From Proruminimicrobium sp963666965 (lineage in GTDB: Bacteria; Elusimicrobiota; Endomicrobiia; Endomicrobiales; Endomicrobiaceae), in the NCBI GenBank assembly GCA_963666965.1, contig OY762939.1, positions 1,426,001 through 1,490,000 of the forward strand: a DNA stretch of 64,000 bases, given 5' to 3'. The position numbers and the translations under genes were made by a program. Below are positions 42,926 to 51,641 of the stretch, in pieces; positions within the stretch are counted from its first letter, which is position 1; every line of letters begins with the position of its first letter. The notes under the pieces are model-generated. The model searched no databases. It was given only the letters and a program-made list of their open reading frames with translations, and was not told where the DNA came from.

Positions 42926-44287
42926 ATGAAACCTTTATTCAGAGAACTCCTGGTTTTTACAGCGGCAACTCTTGTTATAGGCAGTTTTGCAGCAACTCTC
43001 AATTTTTATAATAAGGAAAAAACTAAAGAGAAAATTCCTTTCTATGATGCTACAGAAAAAGAAATGAAAACCGCAGGGTATTGGTCATCAAAAACCGATT
43101 TTCCGGACAAATTACAATTAGACGAAAAACAAATAACAGAACTCAATTTAAAAATTAAAATGTGTGACACAAATATAACCGATATCGCAGACTATCCCGA
43201 TACCATAGACATTTCTTCTTTTACAAGCACTCTTACATCGCGAATGACTTGGCTTAAACAAAAAAAATATATAACCGCAGAACTTGAACCGGTTAAAGAA
43301 ATATTTTTTAAAGAATCAGAAAATGCCTATTCGGTTTTTTCGGGGACTTCCGCAATAAATATCAGATTTGCAATAACGGTAAAATATTCAGATGTGAGAA
43401 TACTGCCTTCTGATATGCGGATATTTACAAATAAGGATACTCTTGATATCGACAGATTAAGAGAAGAAAGTCTTGATACGGGAACGCCTGTTGCCGTTAT
43501 TTGTGAAACAAAAGATAAAAATTGGATTTATGTTGTTTCCAATACGCTGCAAGGCTGGACAAAAACAGAAAACATTGCTTTTACATCGAGAAAAATCATC
43601 GCCGAATGGATCAAAGATAAAAATTTTATAATAACAACCGGCATAAAAACGGATATTTTTGAAGACTCCGATATGAAAAAACATCTCGGATATTTAAGAA
43701 TGGGAACAAAACTTCCTCTGATAAAACAAACCGGCGGCATAACATGCGTCAAAACACCTTCCAGAAAAGCCGATTCAAATATTATTTTCAAAAACGGATA
43801 TATAAAAACAGAAGAATTGAATATCGGATTTTTAAAATATACGCAAAGAAATATTTTAATGCAGGCGTTTAAATTTTTAAATGCTCCTTACGGCTGGGGC
43901 AGTTATAACGGAGAACAGGATTGCTCATCTTTTATAAGCCGTGTTTTTTTATGTTTCGGCATAGTTTTGCCGGAATCCTCTTTTCAAAAAAGTAAATTTT
44001 TTCCGGCTGAACTTTCAAATGACGGAAAAGAAAAACAAATTACAGGCAATGCAAAACCGGCATTGTCTCTTCTGTATCTGCCCGGACATATAATGCTTTA
44101 TATAGGCCAAAAAGAAACTAAACCATATGCAATACACGCAATATGGGGAATATCTTCTTACAACGCCAAAAATCAAAAGACCGTTAAATATATCAACAAA
44201 GTAATCGTATCGGATCTTGATCTCGGCAAAGAAGTAGCCGGGAATTCTCTTCTTGAAAGAATATCAAAAATAATTACCGTTTTGTAA
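42926..44287 (+). CDS. SH3/NlpC-P60 family cell-wall hydrolase
   Basis: 453 residues from ATG 42926; a TTG 39 bp upstream is possible and neither has a clear RBS. N-terminal signal/anchor helix (about 6-28), two SH3-like regions (about 175-230 and 240-300), then a C40 cysteine peptidase: catalytic Cys in EQDCSSFISRVF, His in LPGHIMLYIG, third residue in YAIHAIWG. Resembles dipeptidyl-peptidase VI-like proteins that cut peptide stems of peptidoglycan. Monocistronic, opposite to mscL. Confidence 0.87.
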   Translation: MKPLFRELLVFTAATLVIGSFAATLNFYNKEKTKEKIPFYDATEKEMKTAGYWSSKTDFPDKLQLDEKQITELNLKIKMCDTNITDIADYPDTIDISSFTSTLTSRMTWLKQKKYITAELEPVKEIFFKESENAYSVFSGTSAINIRFAITVKYSDVRILPSDMRIFTNKDTLDIDRLREESLDTGTPVAVICETKDKNWIYVVSNTLQGWTKTENIAFTSRKIIAEWIKDKNFIITTGIKTDIFEDSDMKKHLGYLRMGTKLPLIKQTGGITCVKTPSRKADSNIIFKNGYIKTEELNIGFLKYTQRNILMQAFKFLNAPYGWGSYNGEQDCSSFISRVFLCFGIVLPESSFQKSKFFPAELSNDGKEKQITGNAKPALSLLYLPGHIMLYIGQKETKPYAIHAIWGISSYNAKNQKTVKYINKVIVSDLDLGKEVAGNSLLERISKIITVL

Positions 44288-44311
44288 ACGCTGCCGTTTG
44301 GCAGATTGTCT

Positions 44312-44779
44312 TTATTTCAAAGCACTTGTGCAGTTAGGACATTTTACTGCGTTTATGCTTATTGTTGAACAACAAAAAGGACATTCTTTTGTCGTTGCGG
44401 CTGCAGGAGCCTCAGTTTTTGGTTCTTCTTTTAACTTATTTATTATTTTGAGCATTGCAAAAATTGCAAAAGCAACTATCGTAAAAGTGAATATGCTGTT
44501 TATAAAAAAACCTACATTAAGCGTATTTGCGCCTGCAGCTTTAGCGGCTTCAATCGAAACATAAGGTCCGGCGTTTTCAACGCCTTTTTTAAGAACTATA
44601 AACCAATTGCTGAAATCAATATCGCCAAGCAAAAGCCCCAGCGGAGGCATAATAATATCTGCAACAAGCGAATTTACTATTTTTGTAAAAGCGCCTCCTA
44701 TTATGATACCGACTGCCATATCAAGAACATTGCCTCTTGATATAAATTTTTTAAATTCATCCACAAAACTGTTTAACAT
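44312..44779 (-). CDS. mscL: Large-conductance mechanosensitive channel with C-terminal zinc ribbon
   Basis: 155 residues. Canonical start (FKKFISRGNVLDMAVGIIIGGAFTKIVNSLV) with the pore-lining GxxxG-type helix, second helix NVGFFINSIFTFTIVAFAIF, then a flexible linker and CPFCCSTISINAVKCPNCTSALK, a CxxC-CxxC ribbon replacing the usual helical bundle end. Emergency release valve in the inner membrane. RBS GGAGG. Confidence 0.95.
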   Translation of the reverse strand: MLNSFVDEFKKFISRGNVLDMAVGIIIGGAFTKIVNSLVADIIMPPLGLLLGDIDFSNWFIVLKKGVENAGPYVSIEAAKAAGANTLNVGFFINSIFTFTIVAFAIFAMLKIINKLKEEPKTEAPAAATTKECPFCCSTISINAVKCPNCTSALK

Positions 44780-44846
44780 AAAAATTCCTCCTTTCCCATT
44801 TTCGGATATTCTATCAAAAAAAATGAATTAAATCATAAAAAAATAA

Positions 44847-44875
44847 TTGACACAAAACAGGATATTTTATAGACT
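44847..44875 (+). promoter_or_regulatory. Promoter of polyamine operon
   Basis: TTGACA (44847-44852), 17-bp spacer, TAGACT (44870-44875), 33 nt before nspC. Confidence 0.72.
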
Positions 44876-44907
44876 TACTCATCGTAAATTTTAATTAAAC
44901 TAAAAAA

Positions 44908-46011
44908 ATGAAATTACAAACGCCCTATTACTTAATTGACGAGAAAAAACTGCTCGCAAATCTTGATAAGATAAAATACATCCGCGAAAAATCCGGAGCC
45001 AAGTTTGTTTTGGCTTTAAAGTGTTTTTCAACATGGTGTGTTTTTGAACTCATGTCAAAATATATGGACGGAACTACAAGCAGCTCTCTTTATGAAGCGC
45101 GTCTGGGGCATGAAGAGTTTGGCAAAGAAGTCCATGCTTACAGCGTCGCATATCCTGAAGATGAAATAAAAGAGTTACAGAAATTTTCCACAAAAATAAT
45201 TTTTAATTCAGTATCACAGTTAAACAGGTTCTACGGCAGTTTAAAAAATAAAAACCTCGGGCTCAGGGCAAATCCGCAGATAAGCTACAGTCATTTTGAC
45301 CTTGCGGATCCGGCAAGAAAAAACTCAAGACTGGGAGTAATAAACAAAAATGACATTCTTAAAAATTTAAATAAAATAAAAGGGCTGATGTTCCACTTCA
45401 ACTGTGAAAACGATAACGTTAAAAATTTAAAAAAATCTCTTGATTTTATAGGTGAACAATACGGTGAAATATTAAAAAAACTGCAATGGATAAGCCTGGG
45501 CGGGGGAATTTATTTTACAAAACAGGGTTACGATATCGAAAAGTTTATTTCGGTATTAAAAAATTTTTCGGACAAATACGGCGTTCAGATTTATCTGGAA
45601 CCCGGAGAGTCTTCGATAACAAATTCCGCTGAACTGCATACGAGCGTTCTTGATATTACAAATAACGGCAAAAATATCGCCGTAATAAACGCCTCTACTG
45701 AAGCGCATATGCTTGATCTTCTTATTTACAATACTCCTGCTAAAATAGAAACCGATAAAAAAAACAAATACGAATACATTGTCGCAGGAAGAAGCTGTCT
45801 TGCCGGTGATATATTCGGAACATATAAATTTAAAAAACCTTTAAAAATCGGTGATAATATTGTAATATCTGATGTTGCCGGTTATACGATGGTTAAGAAA
45901 AACTGGTTTAACGGGCTTCCTATGCCGTCAATTGTTGTAAAAAGATTAAACGGGAAAACCGAAATCATAAGACAATTTAATTATACTGATTTTAAGAAAA
46001 ACTTATCATGA
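44908..46011 (+). CDS. nspC: Carboxynorspermidine / carboxyspermidine decarboxylase
   Basis: 367 residues, PLP enzyme of the alanine-racemase fold (type III). PLP Lys in VLALKCFSTWCVFELM; LGLRANPQISYSHFDLADP; WISLGGGIYF; LEPGESSI; and the partner-subunit Cys segment AGRSCLAGDIFGTY. Decarboxylates carboxyspermidine to spermidine (or the nor-form). Overlaps or abuts the dehydrogenase gene that makes its substrate. Confidence 0.94.
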   Translation: MKLQTPYYLIDEKKLLANLDKIKYIREKSGAKFVLALKCFSTWCVFELMSKYMDGTTSSSLYEARLGHEEFGKEVHAYSVAYPEDEIKELQKFSTKIIFNSVSQLNRFYGSLKNKNLGLRANPQISYSHFDLADPARKNSRLGVINKNDILKNLNKIKGLMFHFNCENDNVKNLKKSLDFIGEQYGEILKKLQWISLGGGIYFTKQGYDIEKFISVLKNFSDKYGVQIYLEPGESSITNSAELHTSVLDITNNGKNIAVINASTEAHMLDLLIYNTPAKIETDKKNKYEYIVAGRSCLAGDIFGTYKFKKPLKIGDNIVISDVAGYTMVKKNWFNGLPMPSIVVKRLNGKTEIIRQFNYTDFKKNLS

Positions 46012-46031
46012 AAGAGGGGGCATTATTTGAA

Positions 46032-47267
46032 ATGAAAAGAAACGTTCTGGTTATAGGCGCGGGAGCAGTTTCTCATGTAGCTTGTCATAAACTTGCGATG
46101 AACAATGATGCTTTCGGAAAGATTTATCTGGCTTCAAGAACATTGAAAAGCTGTGAAGAAATACTTGAGAGCATAAAGAGAAAGAAAAATTATAAAGTCC
46201 CTTCAAATAAAATTACGGCAAAACAGATAGATGTTTTTAATATTGAAGAAACTGTAAAATTAATAAAAGAATTAGACATATCGATAGTAATCAATCTTGC
46301 CAGCGCTTTTTGCAATATGGCAATTCTTGAATCCTGCATTGAAACAGGCGCCGCTTATCTTGATACAGCAATACATGAAGATCCTGCAAAAGTTTGCGAA
46401 GATCCGCCATGGTATGCAAATTACGAATGGAAAAGAAAACCTAAATGCGACGAAAAAAAAGTTACGGCGATTTTAGGAATAGGTTTTGATCCCGGAGTAG
46501 TAAATGCTTACTGTTCGCTTGCTCTAAAGCACCATTTTGACAAAATAGCAACAATCGACATAATGGACGTAAATGCAGGAAGTCACGGCAAATATTTTGC
46601 AACCAATTTTGATCCTGAAATAAATTTCAGGGAATTTCACAAAGTGTGGACTTGGATTGACAAACAGTGGGTTTCTAAACCGGTTCACGCCGATAAACTT
46701 ATATATGATTTCCCCGTGGTGGGAGAACATCCTGTTTATCTTACAGGTCATGACGAACTTCATTCTCTTTCAAAAAATATTCCCGCAAAATCGATAAGAT
46801 TTTGGATGGGATTCGGCGATCACTATATAAATGTGTTTTCCGTTTTGAAAAATCTCGGACTCCTTTCTGAACATCCTGTAAGAACGGCCGAAGGGCTTGA
46901 AGTCGTACCTTTAAAAGTCGTTAAAGCATGTCTTCCTAATCCCAAATCGCTTGCTCAGAATTACACGGGCAAAACATGCATAGGATGTCTTATAAAAGGA
47001 AAACAAAACGGAAAAAATAAAGAACTTTTTATTTATAATATCTGCGATCACAAAGAATGTTACAATGAAGTTGAATCTCAGGCTATAAGCTACACGGCAG
47101 GAGTTCCGCCTGTAGTGGCAGCGCTTCTTATAGCAAACGGAACATGGGATGTTAAAAAAATGGTCAATGTTGAAGAGCTTGATCCTGATCCTTTTTTAAG
47201 TCTTCTTGAGAAAAATGGACTGAAAACTGAAATTTCCATAAACAGACAGTCAAATAAATTTATTTAA
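46032..47267 (+). CDS. Carboxynorspermidine / carboxyspermidine dehydrogenase (saccharopine-dehydrogenase family)
   Basis: 411 residues from ATG 46032, with GAGGGGG 11 nt upstream; an ATG at 46008 overlapping nspC is the alternative. NAD(P) fold NVLVIGAGAVSHVACHKL, family segment INLASAFCNMAILESCIETGAAYLDTA and GIGFDPGVVNAYCSLA. Condenses a diamine with aspartate semialdehyde to the carboxy-polyamine that NspC then decarboxylates. Confidence 0.92.
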   Translation: MKRNVLVIGAGAVSHVACHKLAMNNDAFGKIYLASRTLKSCEEILESIKRKKNYKVPSNKITAKQIDVFNIEETVKLIKELDISIVINLASAFCNMAILESCIETGAAYLDTAIHEDPAKVCEDPPWYANYEWKRKPKCDEKKVTAILGIGFDPGVVNAYCSLALKHHFDKIATIDIMDVNAGSHGKYFATNFDPEINFREFHKVWTWIDKQWVSKPVHADKLIYDFPVVGEHPVYLTGHDELHSLSKNIPAKSIRFWMGFGDHYINVFSVLKNLGLLSEHPVRTAEGLEVVPLKVVKACLPNPKSLAQNYTGKTCIGCLIKGKQNGKNKELFIYNICDHKECYNEVESQAISYTAGVPPVVAALLIANGTWDVKKMVNVEELDPDPFLSLLEKNGLKTEISINRQSNKFI

Positions 47268-47279
47268 GGTAAATTTAAA

Positions 47280-48743
47280 ATGAATAATAAACAGCAGTTG
47301 AAAACCCCGTTATTTGACACCCTTTTGGACCATGCAAAAAGAAACGTCGTTTCTTTTCATACTCCCGGACATAAAAACGGAAGAGGCATAGACAAAAGAC
47401 TTAAAGATTTTACAGGCCAGAATATTTACGGGCTTGACGTTACGGTTTTTGACGAAGTTGATTCTCTTCACGATCCTGTCGGCCCTATAAAAAAAGCCCA
47501 GGAACTTATGGCAAAAGCTTACGGAGCGGAACATTCTCTTTTTCTGGTAAACGGAACTTCAGTCGGAAATATAGCAATGTTTTTGTCGGCATGCGATCCG
47601 GGGGATTCAATAATAATTTCAAGAAGTTCGCATAAATCCATAATGGCAGGCGTTATTCTTTCCGGAGTATGGCCTATATGGATACAGCCTAAAATAGAAC
47701 AAAATCTAGATATAATTTTTAATTCCACATACGATCAGATAAAAAATGCTCTTGACACATATCCCGAATCAAGAGCCGTTTTTGTAACATGTCCGACTTA
47801 TAACGGAGTAGTTACGGAAATTAAAAAAATTGCAGAACTGTGCCACAGAAGAGGAAAAATTCTTCTCGTTGACGAGGCGCACGGACCGCATTTAAAATTT
47901 CATAAAGATTTGCCTATGTCGGCCGTAGATGCCGGAGCCGATTTAGTCGTGCAGTCAACACATAAAATTCTTTCGGCGCTTTCTCAAGGATCTGTTCTTC
48001 ATTTCAATTCAAAACTTATAGATATAAACAGAGTAAGAAAGATAGTATCCATGCTTCAGACTACAAGCCCGAGTTATTTTACTCTTGCAAGTCTTGATGT
48101 TGCAAGAAAACAGGCTGTCGTGCAGGGTAGCGCAATGCTTTCAAAAGTAATGGCAGCTGCTGAATGGGCAAGAAAAGAAATTAATCACAGCATTCCTAAC
48201 ATGAAATGTTTTACAAGAGCCGAAATGAACCAGATGGGATTTGATCTGGATGTCACAAAACTCACGATAAACGTTACTAAAACAGGTCTGTCAGGTTATG
48301 AAGTTGATGACATTCTTGCAAAAGAATACAATATACAGGTTGATTGTTCCGATACATTTAATCTTATAGCAATAATGGGTATAGGATCCGACAAATCTGA
48401 CGTTGTAGCTTTAGTATCGGCTTTAAAAGACATAAGCAAAAAATACAAAGGTTCGCAAAAAAACTGGATTTTAAAGATACCTTCTTTATCGACAGAAATG
48501 GTTATGACTCCGAGAGAAGTTTTCTTGTCTCACGATATTAAAAAAATACCTTTGAATAAGGCCGTGGGACATGTTTCTGCACAAACACTTACGCCTTATC
48601 CTCCGGGAATTCCGGTAGTAATTCCGGGTGAAAGAATTACACAGGAAATATGCGATTATCTTCTTGATATGGCGGCAAAAGGAATAAGAATCAGCGGACA
48701 GGAAGGCGATAAGTTAAAAATGGTAAAAGTTTTTGCAAATTAA
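47280..48743 (+). CDS. speA: Orn/Lys/Arg decarboxylase, aspartate-aminotransferase fold
   Basis: 487 residues, fold type I PLP decarboxylase. FHTPGHKNGRGI near the start, LFLVNGTSVGNIAMFLSACDPGD, DEAHGPHLKF, PLP Lys in VQSTHKILSALSQGS, and the C-terminal family domain ending ISGQEGDKLKMVKV. Usually the arginine decarboxylase in this short family. It supplies the diamine route for the two preceding genes; if it uses arginine, agmatine-to-putrescine enzymes must be elsewhere. Gap of 12 bp to the dehydrogenase. Confidence 0.92.
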   Translation: MNNKQQLKTPLFDTLLDHAKRNVVSFHTPGHKNGRGIDKRLKDFTGQNIYGLDVTVFDEVDSLHDPVGPIKKAQELMAKAYGAEHSLFLVNGTSVGNIAMFLSACDPGDSIIISRSSHKSIMAGVILSGVWPIWIQPKIEQNLDIIFNSTYDQIKNALDTYPESRAVFVTCPTYNGVVTEIKKIAELCHRRGKILLVDEAHGPHLKFHKDLPMSAVDAGADLVVQSTHKILSALSQGSVLHFNSKLIDINRVRKIVSMLQTTSPSYFTLASLDVARKQAVVQGSAMLSKVMAAAEWARKEINHSIPNMKCFTRAEMNQMGFDLDVTKLTINVTKTGLSGYEVDDILAKEYNIQVDCSDTFNLIAIMGIGSDKSDVVALVSALKDISKKYKGSQKNWILKIPSLSTEMVMTPREVFLSHDIKKIPLNKAVGHVSAQTLTPYPPGIPVVIPGERITQEICDYLLDMAAKGIRISGQEGDKLKMVKVFAN

Positions 48744-48777
48744 AAAAATAAGCATAAAATATACCGGGGGATCTAAA

Positions 48778-49272
48778 ATGGCGAAAATAAAAAAAACGGT
48801 TTCAAAGAAAAAGACTGTAAAAGCAACTAAAAAAACTGTTGCCGTAAAAACGGCAAAAAAGAAAGTTGCTGCAAAACCTAAAGTTGTTCAAACAAAGTCA
48901 AAAAAAGATACATCCGGAAAATTAAATCAAAAAGATCTTCTAAAACTAAAAAAAATTCTTCTTGAAAAAAAGGTTTCAATAGTAAATAAATTAAATTCCA
49001 GAAAACTCGCCGAAACAGACAACGAAATAGGCGACGAAGCTGATACCGCAACACAGAATAATGAAAGAGAAATGCAGTTTGAACTTGATGAAATAAGTTC
49101 AATAGCAATTAAAGACATTGACAACGCTCTTAATAAATTAAATTTCGGAAAGACTTTCGGTTCATGCGAATGCTGCGGGTCTTCAATATCCGTTAAAAGA
49201 CTTATGGCAATGCCTTGGGGCAGATATTGCATTGAATGCCAGACCGAAGCCGAAAAAAATGCATTAAAGTAA
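48778..49272 (+). CDS. DksA/TraR-type zinc-finger protein with lysine-rich N-terminal tail
   Basis: 164 residues from ATG 48778 (GGGGGA RBS). Residues 1-50 are almost only Lys, Ala, Val and Thr with KKTV repeats, like histone H1 or AlgP tails. Then a helical DksA-like coiled coil (LKKILLEKKVSIVNKL, DEADTATQNNEREMQFELDE) and a four-Cys zinc finger (CECCGSSISVKRLMAMPWGRYCIEC). The body suggests binding in the RNA polymerase secondary channel, and the tail suggests DNA or RNA contact. Signature acids at the coiled-coil tip are not obvious. Confidence 0.85.
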   Translation: MAKIKKTVSKKKTVKATKKTVAVKTAKKKVAAKPKVVQTKSKKDTSGKLNQKDLLKLKKILLEKKVSIVNKLNSRKLAETDNEIGDEADTATQNNEREMQFELDEISSIAIKDIDNALNKLNFGKTFGSCECCGSSISVKRLMAMPWGRYCIECQTEAEKNALK

Positions 49273-49341
49273 AAAATTACCGGAGAAAAAATTAATAACT
49301 CCGTAAAATAATATGATTGATTCAATTGGAGATGAAACAAA

Positions 49342-49683
49342 ATGAAGTTTGTGTTGAGTTCTAAAATTTTTAAAGCTACCGTTACCGAAGCAAATCTTGA
49401 ATATACCGGCAGTATAACTATCGATGCCGATTTAATAGACAAGGCAGGTCTTTGGGTCGGAGAAAAGGTTCTTGTAGTAAGCAATACTTCCGGATCAAGA
49501 CTTGAGACTTATGTAATTGAGGGGAAAGCCGGTTCCGGCGTTATATGCATGAACGGCGCTGCGGCCCATCTGATTAAAAAAGGCGAAATCATAATCATTA
49601 TGGGATTCCAGCTGTCGGATAAACCCATAAATCCCAAATATGTATTTGTAGACAAAAACAATAAATGCACAAAAGTCCTTTAA
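49342..49683 (+). CDS. panD: Aspartate 1-decarboxylase precursor
   Basis: 113 residues, pyruvoyl enzyme making beta-alanine for pantothenate. The self-cleavage site is Gly23-Ser24 in EYTGSITID; Lys8 (SSKIFKATVTEA), Tyr and NGAAAHL near residue 72 match the active site. No other pantothenate genes are adjacent; the next gene is a sigma factor 19 bp downstream. RBS is a GGAGATG with 8-9 nt spacing. Confidence 0.96.
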   Translation: MKFVLSSKIFKATVTEANLEYTGSITIDADLIDKAGLWVGEKVLVVSNTSGSRLETYVIEGKAGSGVICMNGAAAHLIKKGEIIIIMGFQLSDKPINPKYVFVDKNNKCTKVL

Positions 49684-49702
49684 ATTTTTGAGAGGTTTTT
49701 AT

Positions 49703-50605
49703 ATGGTCATAGATCCTTTGCACTCGTATTTTGAAGAATTAAAAACTATAAAACCCGTAAATCAGAAAGAATATGAACAACTTTGGAAAAAGTCCAAAAA
49801 AGGGGATAAAAAAGCATTTAACAGGCTCATAGAATTAAATTATTGCCTCGTTATTCCTATTGCCAAAAGATTTTCAAAAAAAGGTGTAGATTTTATGGAT
49901 CTTATTGCAGACGGGAATATGGGACTTGTTAAAGCCGTAGAAAAATTTGACATTACAAAAAATACAAGATTTTCAACTTATGCAACATATTGGATTGAAC
50001 AGTTTATAAGAAAATCTATTGAAGACAATTCAAAAACAATAAGAATACCTTCTTATATGTTTGACATAATAAATAAATGGAAAAAGGTAAGGAACCAGCT
50101 TATGGCAAATCTTGGAAGAGAACCTTCCATAAAAGAAATTGCCCGTAAAATGAAAATATCGGTAGACCAGGCAAACGAAATAAATAAAACTATTTTTTCG
50201 GTTGATACTGTAGATTCTCTCGACTCAACCATAAGCGAAGACAGCGAAACGTCCAAAAAAGATACTCTCAAGGATACCATTTTAAAAACTCCTGAAGCAA
50301 TTACAGAAATAATAAGAAACTCAAATAACGTTCAGAAGGCATTGGATTGTCTGCCCGAAAGAGAGGCTGAAGTAATAAAATTAAGATTCGGCATAGGCAA
50401 TATAGCACACTGTTCTTTAGATGAAGTCGGGAAAAAATTTAAACTTTCTAGAGAACGTGTAAGACAGATAGAATTAAAAGGATTTCAAAGATTGAAAGGC
50501 ATATTTATAAAATTGAAACTTGCCGAAAAACCAGATATTGAGAAACTGACTCTTGATCAAAGAAGCTCAAGGTTTGAAGACATTAACAAAGACAGGAGAG
50601 CATAA
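49703..50605 (+). CDS. RpoD-family alternative sigma factor
   Basis: 300 residues from ATG 49703 (GAGAGG 7 nt upstream; a TTG 15 bp earlier is less likely). Region 1.2 is DPLHSYFEELKTIKPVNQKEYE; region 2 has DLIADGNMGLVKAVEKFD and TRFSTYATYWIEQFIRKSI; region 3 REPSIKEIARKM; region 4 has LPEREAEVIKLRFG and DEVGKKFKLSRERVRQIE. It lacks the long N-terminus of primary RpoD and has a divergent IRIPSYMFDIINKW (usually IRIPVHM), so a group 2/3 factor is likelier than the housekeeping one. One-base overlap with apt. Confidence 0.9.
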   Translation: MVIDPLHSYFEELKTIKPVNQKEYEQLWKKSKKGDKKAFNRLIELNYCLVIPIAKRFSKKGVDFMDLIADGNMGLVKAVEKFDITKNTRFSTYATYWIEQFIRKSIEDNSKTIRIPSYMFDIINKWKKVRNQLMANLGREPSIKEIARKMKISVDQANEINKTIFSVDTVDSLDSTISEDSETSKKDTLKDTILKTPEAITEIIRNSNNVQKALDCLPEREAEVIKLRFGIGNIAHCSLDEVGKKFKLSRERVRQIELKGFQRLKGIFIKLKLAEKPDIEKLTLDQRSSRFEDINKDRRA

Positions 50606-51132
50606 TGCAGGATTTAAAGGAAAGGCTCAATAAGACAATGCGTGATGTAGTTGATTTTCCTTCAAAAGGAATTATTTTCAAAGACATTACTCCTATACTT
50701 GCAGATATAAATCTTTATAACGAAGTAATTGATGTTCTGTGCGAACAATATAAAAATAAAAAAATAGATAAAGTTGTAGGTCTTGAATCGAGAGGTTTTA
50801 TATTCGGCATTTCAATTGCCCAAAAACTCAGACTGCCTTTTATCCCGATAAGAAAAAAGGGGAAACTGCCGTATAAAACGATTTCAACAAGTTATGCGCT
50901 TGAATACGGAACAGCGTCTATTGAAATACATACAGATGCAATAAAAGAAGGGGAAAATGTACTTATTGTCGATGATTTACTTGCGACAGGAGGCACGGCT
51001 TGTGCTGCGGCAGAACTTGTAAAACAATTAAAAGGCAATATAATTGCTTGCGTTTTTCTTACGGAATTGTTATTTTTAAATGGTAAGTCAAAGCTTAAAG
51101 ATATTGAAGTCTTTTCAATATTAAAATACTAA
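50605..51132 (+). CDS. apt: Adenine phosphoribosyltransferase
   Basis: 175 residues, salvages adenine to AMP. N-terminal VVDFPSKGIIFKDITPILAD, GLESRGFIFG, RKKGKLPYKT and the PRPP loop VLIVDDLLATGGTA are all diagnostic. Start ATG overlaps the sigma-factor stop (TAATG), so the pair is co-translated. Confidence 0.97.
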   Translation: MQDLKERLNKTMRDVVDFPSKGIIFKDITPILADINLYNEVIDVLCEQYKNKKIDKVVGLESRGFIFGISIAQKLRLPFIPIRKKGKLPYKTISTSYALEYGTASIEIHTDAIKEGENVLIVDDLLATGGTACAAAELVKQLKGNIIACVFLTELLFLNGKSKLKDIEVFSILKY

Positions 51133-51142
51133 AAATCATAAA

Positions 51143-51216
51143 GCCCTGGTAGCTCAACTGGATAGAGCAGATCCGTCCTAAGGATAAGGCTGGAGGTTCA
51201 ACTCCTCTCTGGGGCG
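51143..51216 (+). tRNA. tRNA-Arg (anticodon CCU)
   Basis: Cloverleaf by eye: acceptor GCCCTGG/CTGGGGC (two G-U pairs), D stem GCTC/GAGC, anticodon stem ATCC/GGAT with loop GTCCTAA giving anticodon CCT, variable loop AGGCT, T stem GGAGG/CCTCT with loop TTCAACT, discriminator G. CCA is not encoded (followed by CAT). The outer anticodon-stem pair is a G-A mismatch. Reads AGG codons. Confidence 0.9.
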
Positions 51217-51641
51217 CATTTCCGTTTAATTTTATATTACGATTTATCATTTTGGACTACACACCTTTGTAATTTTAAAACTTATGTACCGCCCGTTACA
51301 CTCTTGCTTACGTACACCGCATTTTAAAATTACTTCGGTTCGTCTCAAACTGATAAATCTCTAACAGAGCAACTACAAAAAATAAATTTTTGCCTTTTCT
51401 AAATTCAAAATTACCTCAAAACTGCCACTTCTCGCTACCGCTCGGCTCTGCTAGGTATACCTTGTCCAAAATAAAATCAAAAATCTTCACAAAATCCTTG
51501 TAACCACAGGAGCAACTCTCACAAATTCTTGCCTTGTCTAAATTCAAAATAATCTTCTATCATTCAGTTTGTTTTTTTATTAATTTAAAATATACTTGAA
51601 AAACAATATGTATTTATGTATTCTTTTCTCAATTATTACTT
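51217..51641. repeat. Palindrome-rich intergenic repeat after tRNA-Arg
   Basis: Nested inverted repeats: GATTTATCA (51241) with TGATAAATC (51351), enclosing GTAATTTTAAAA (51269) with TTTTAAAATTAC (51322). The tail GCAACTACAAAAA (51369) also occurs at 32931 in the left accessory repeat, and TTGCCTT(T/G)TCTAAATTCAAAAT occurs twice. No coding frame or tRNA duplicate is seen. Likely the same dispersed hairpin-repeat family. Confidence 0.6.

Noticed and set aside
51288..51302. Sequence TACCGCCCGTTACAC resembling the 3' end of 16S rRNA
   Set aside because: Only about 12 bases match and nothing around it resembles rRNA; it lies in the loop of a palindromic repeat.
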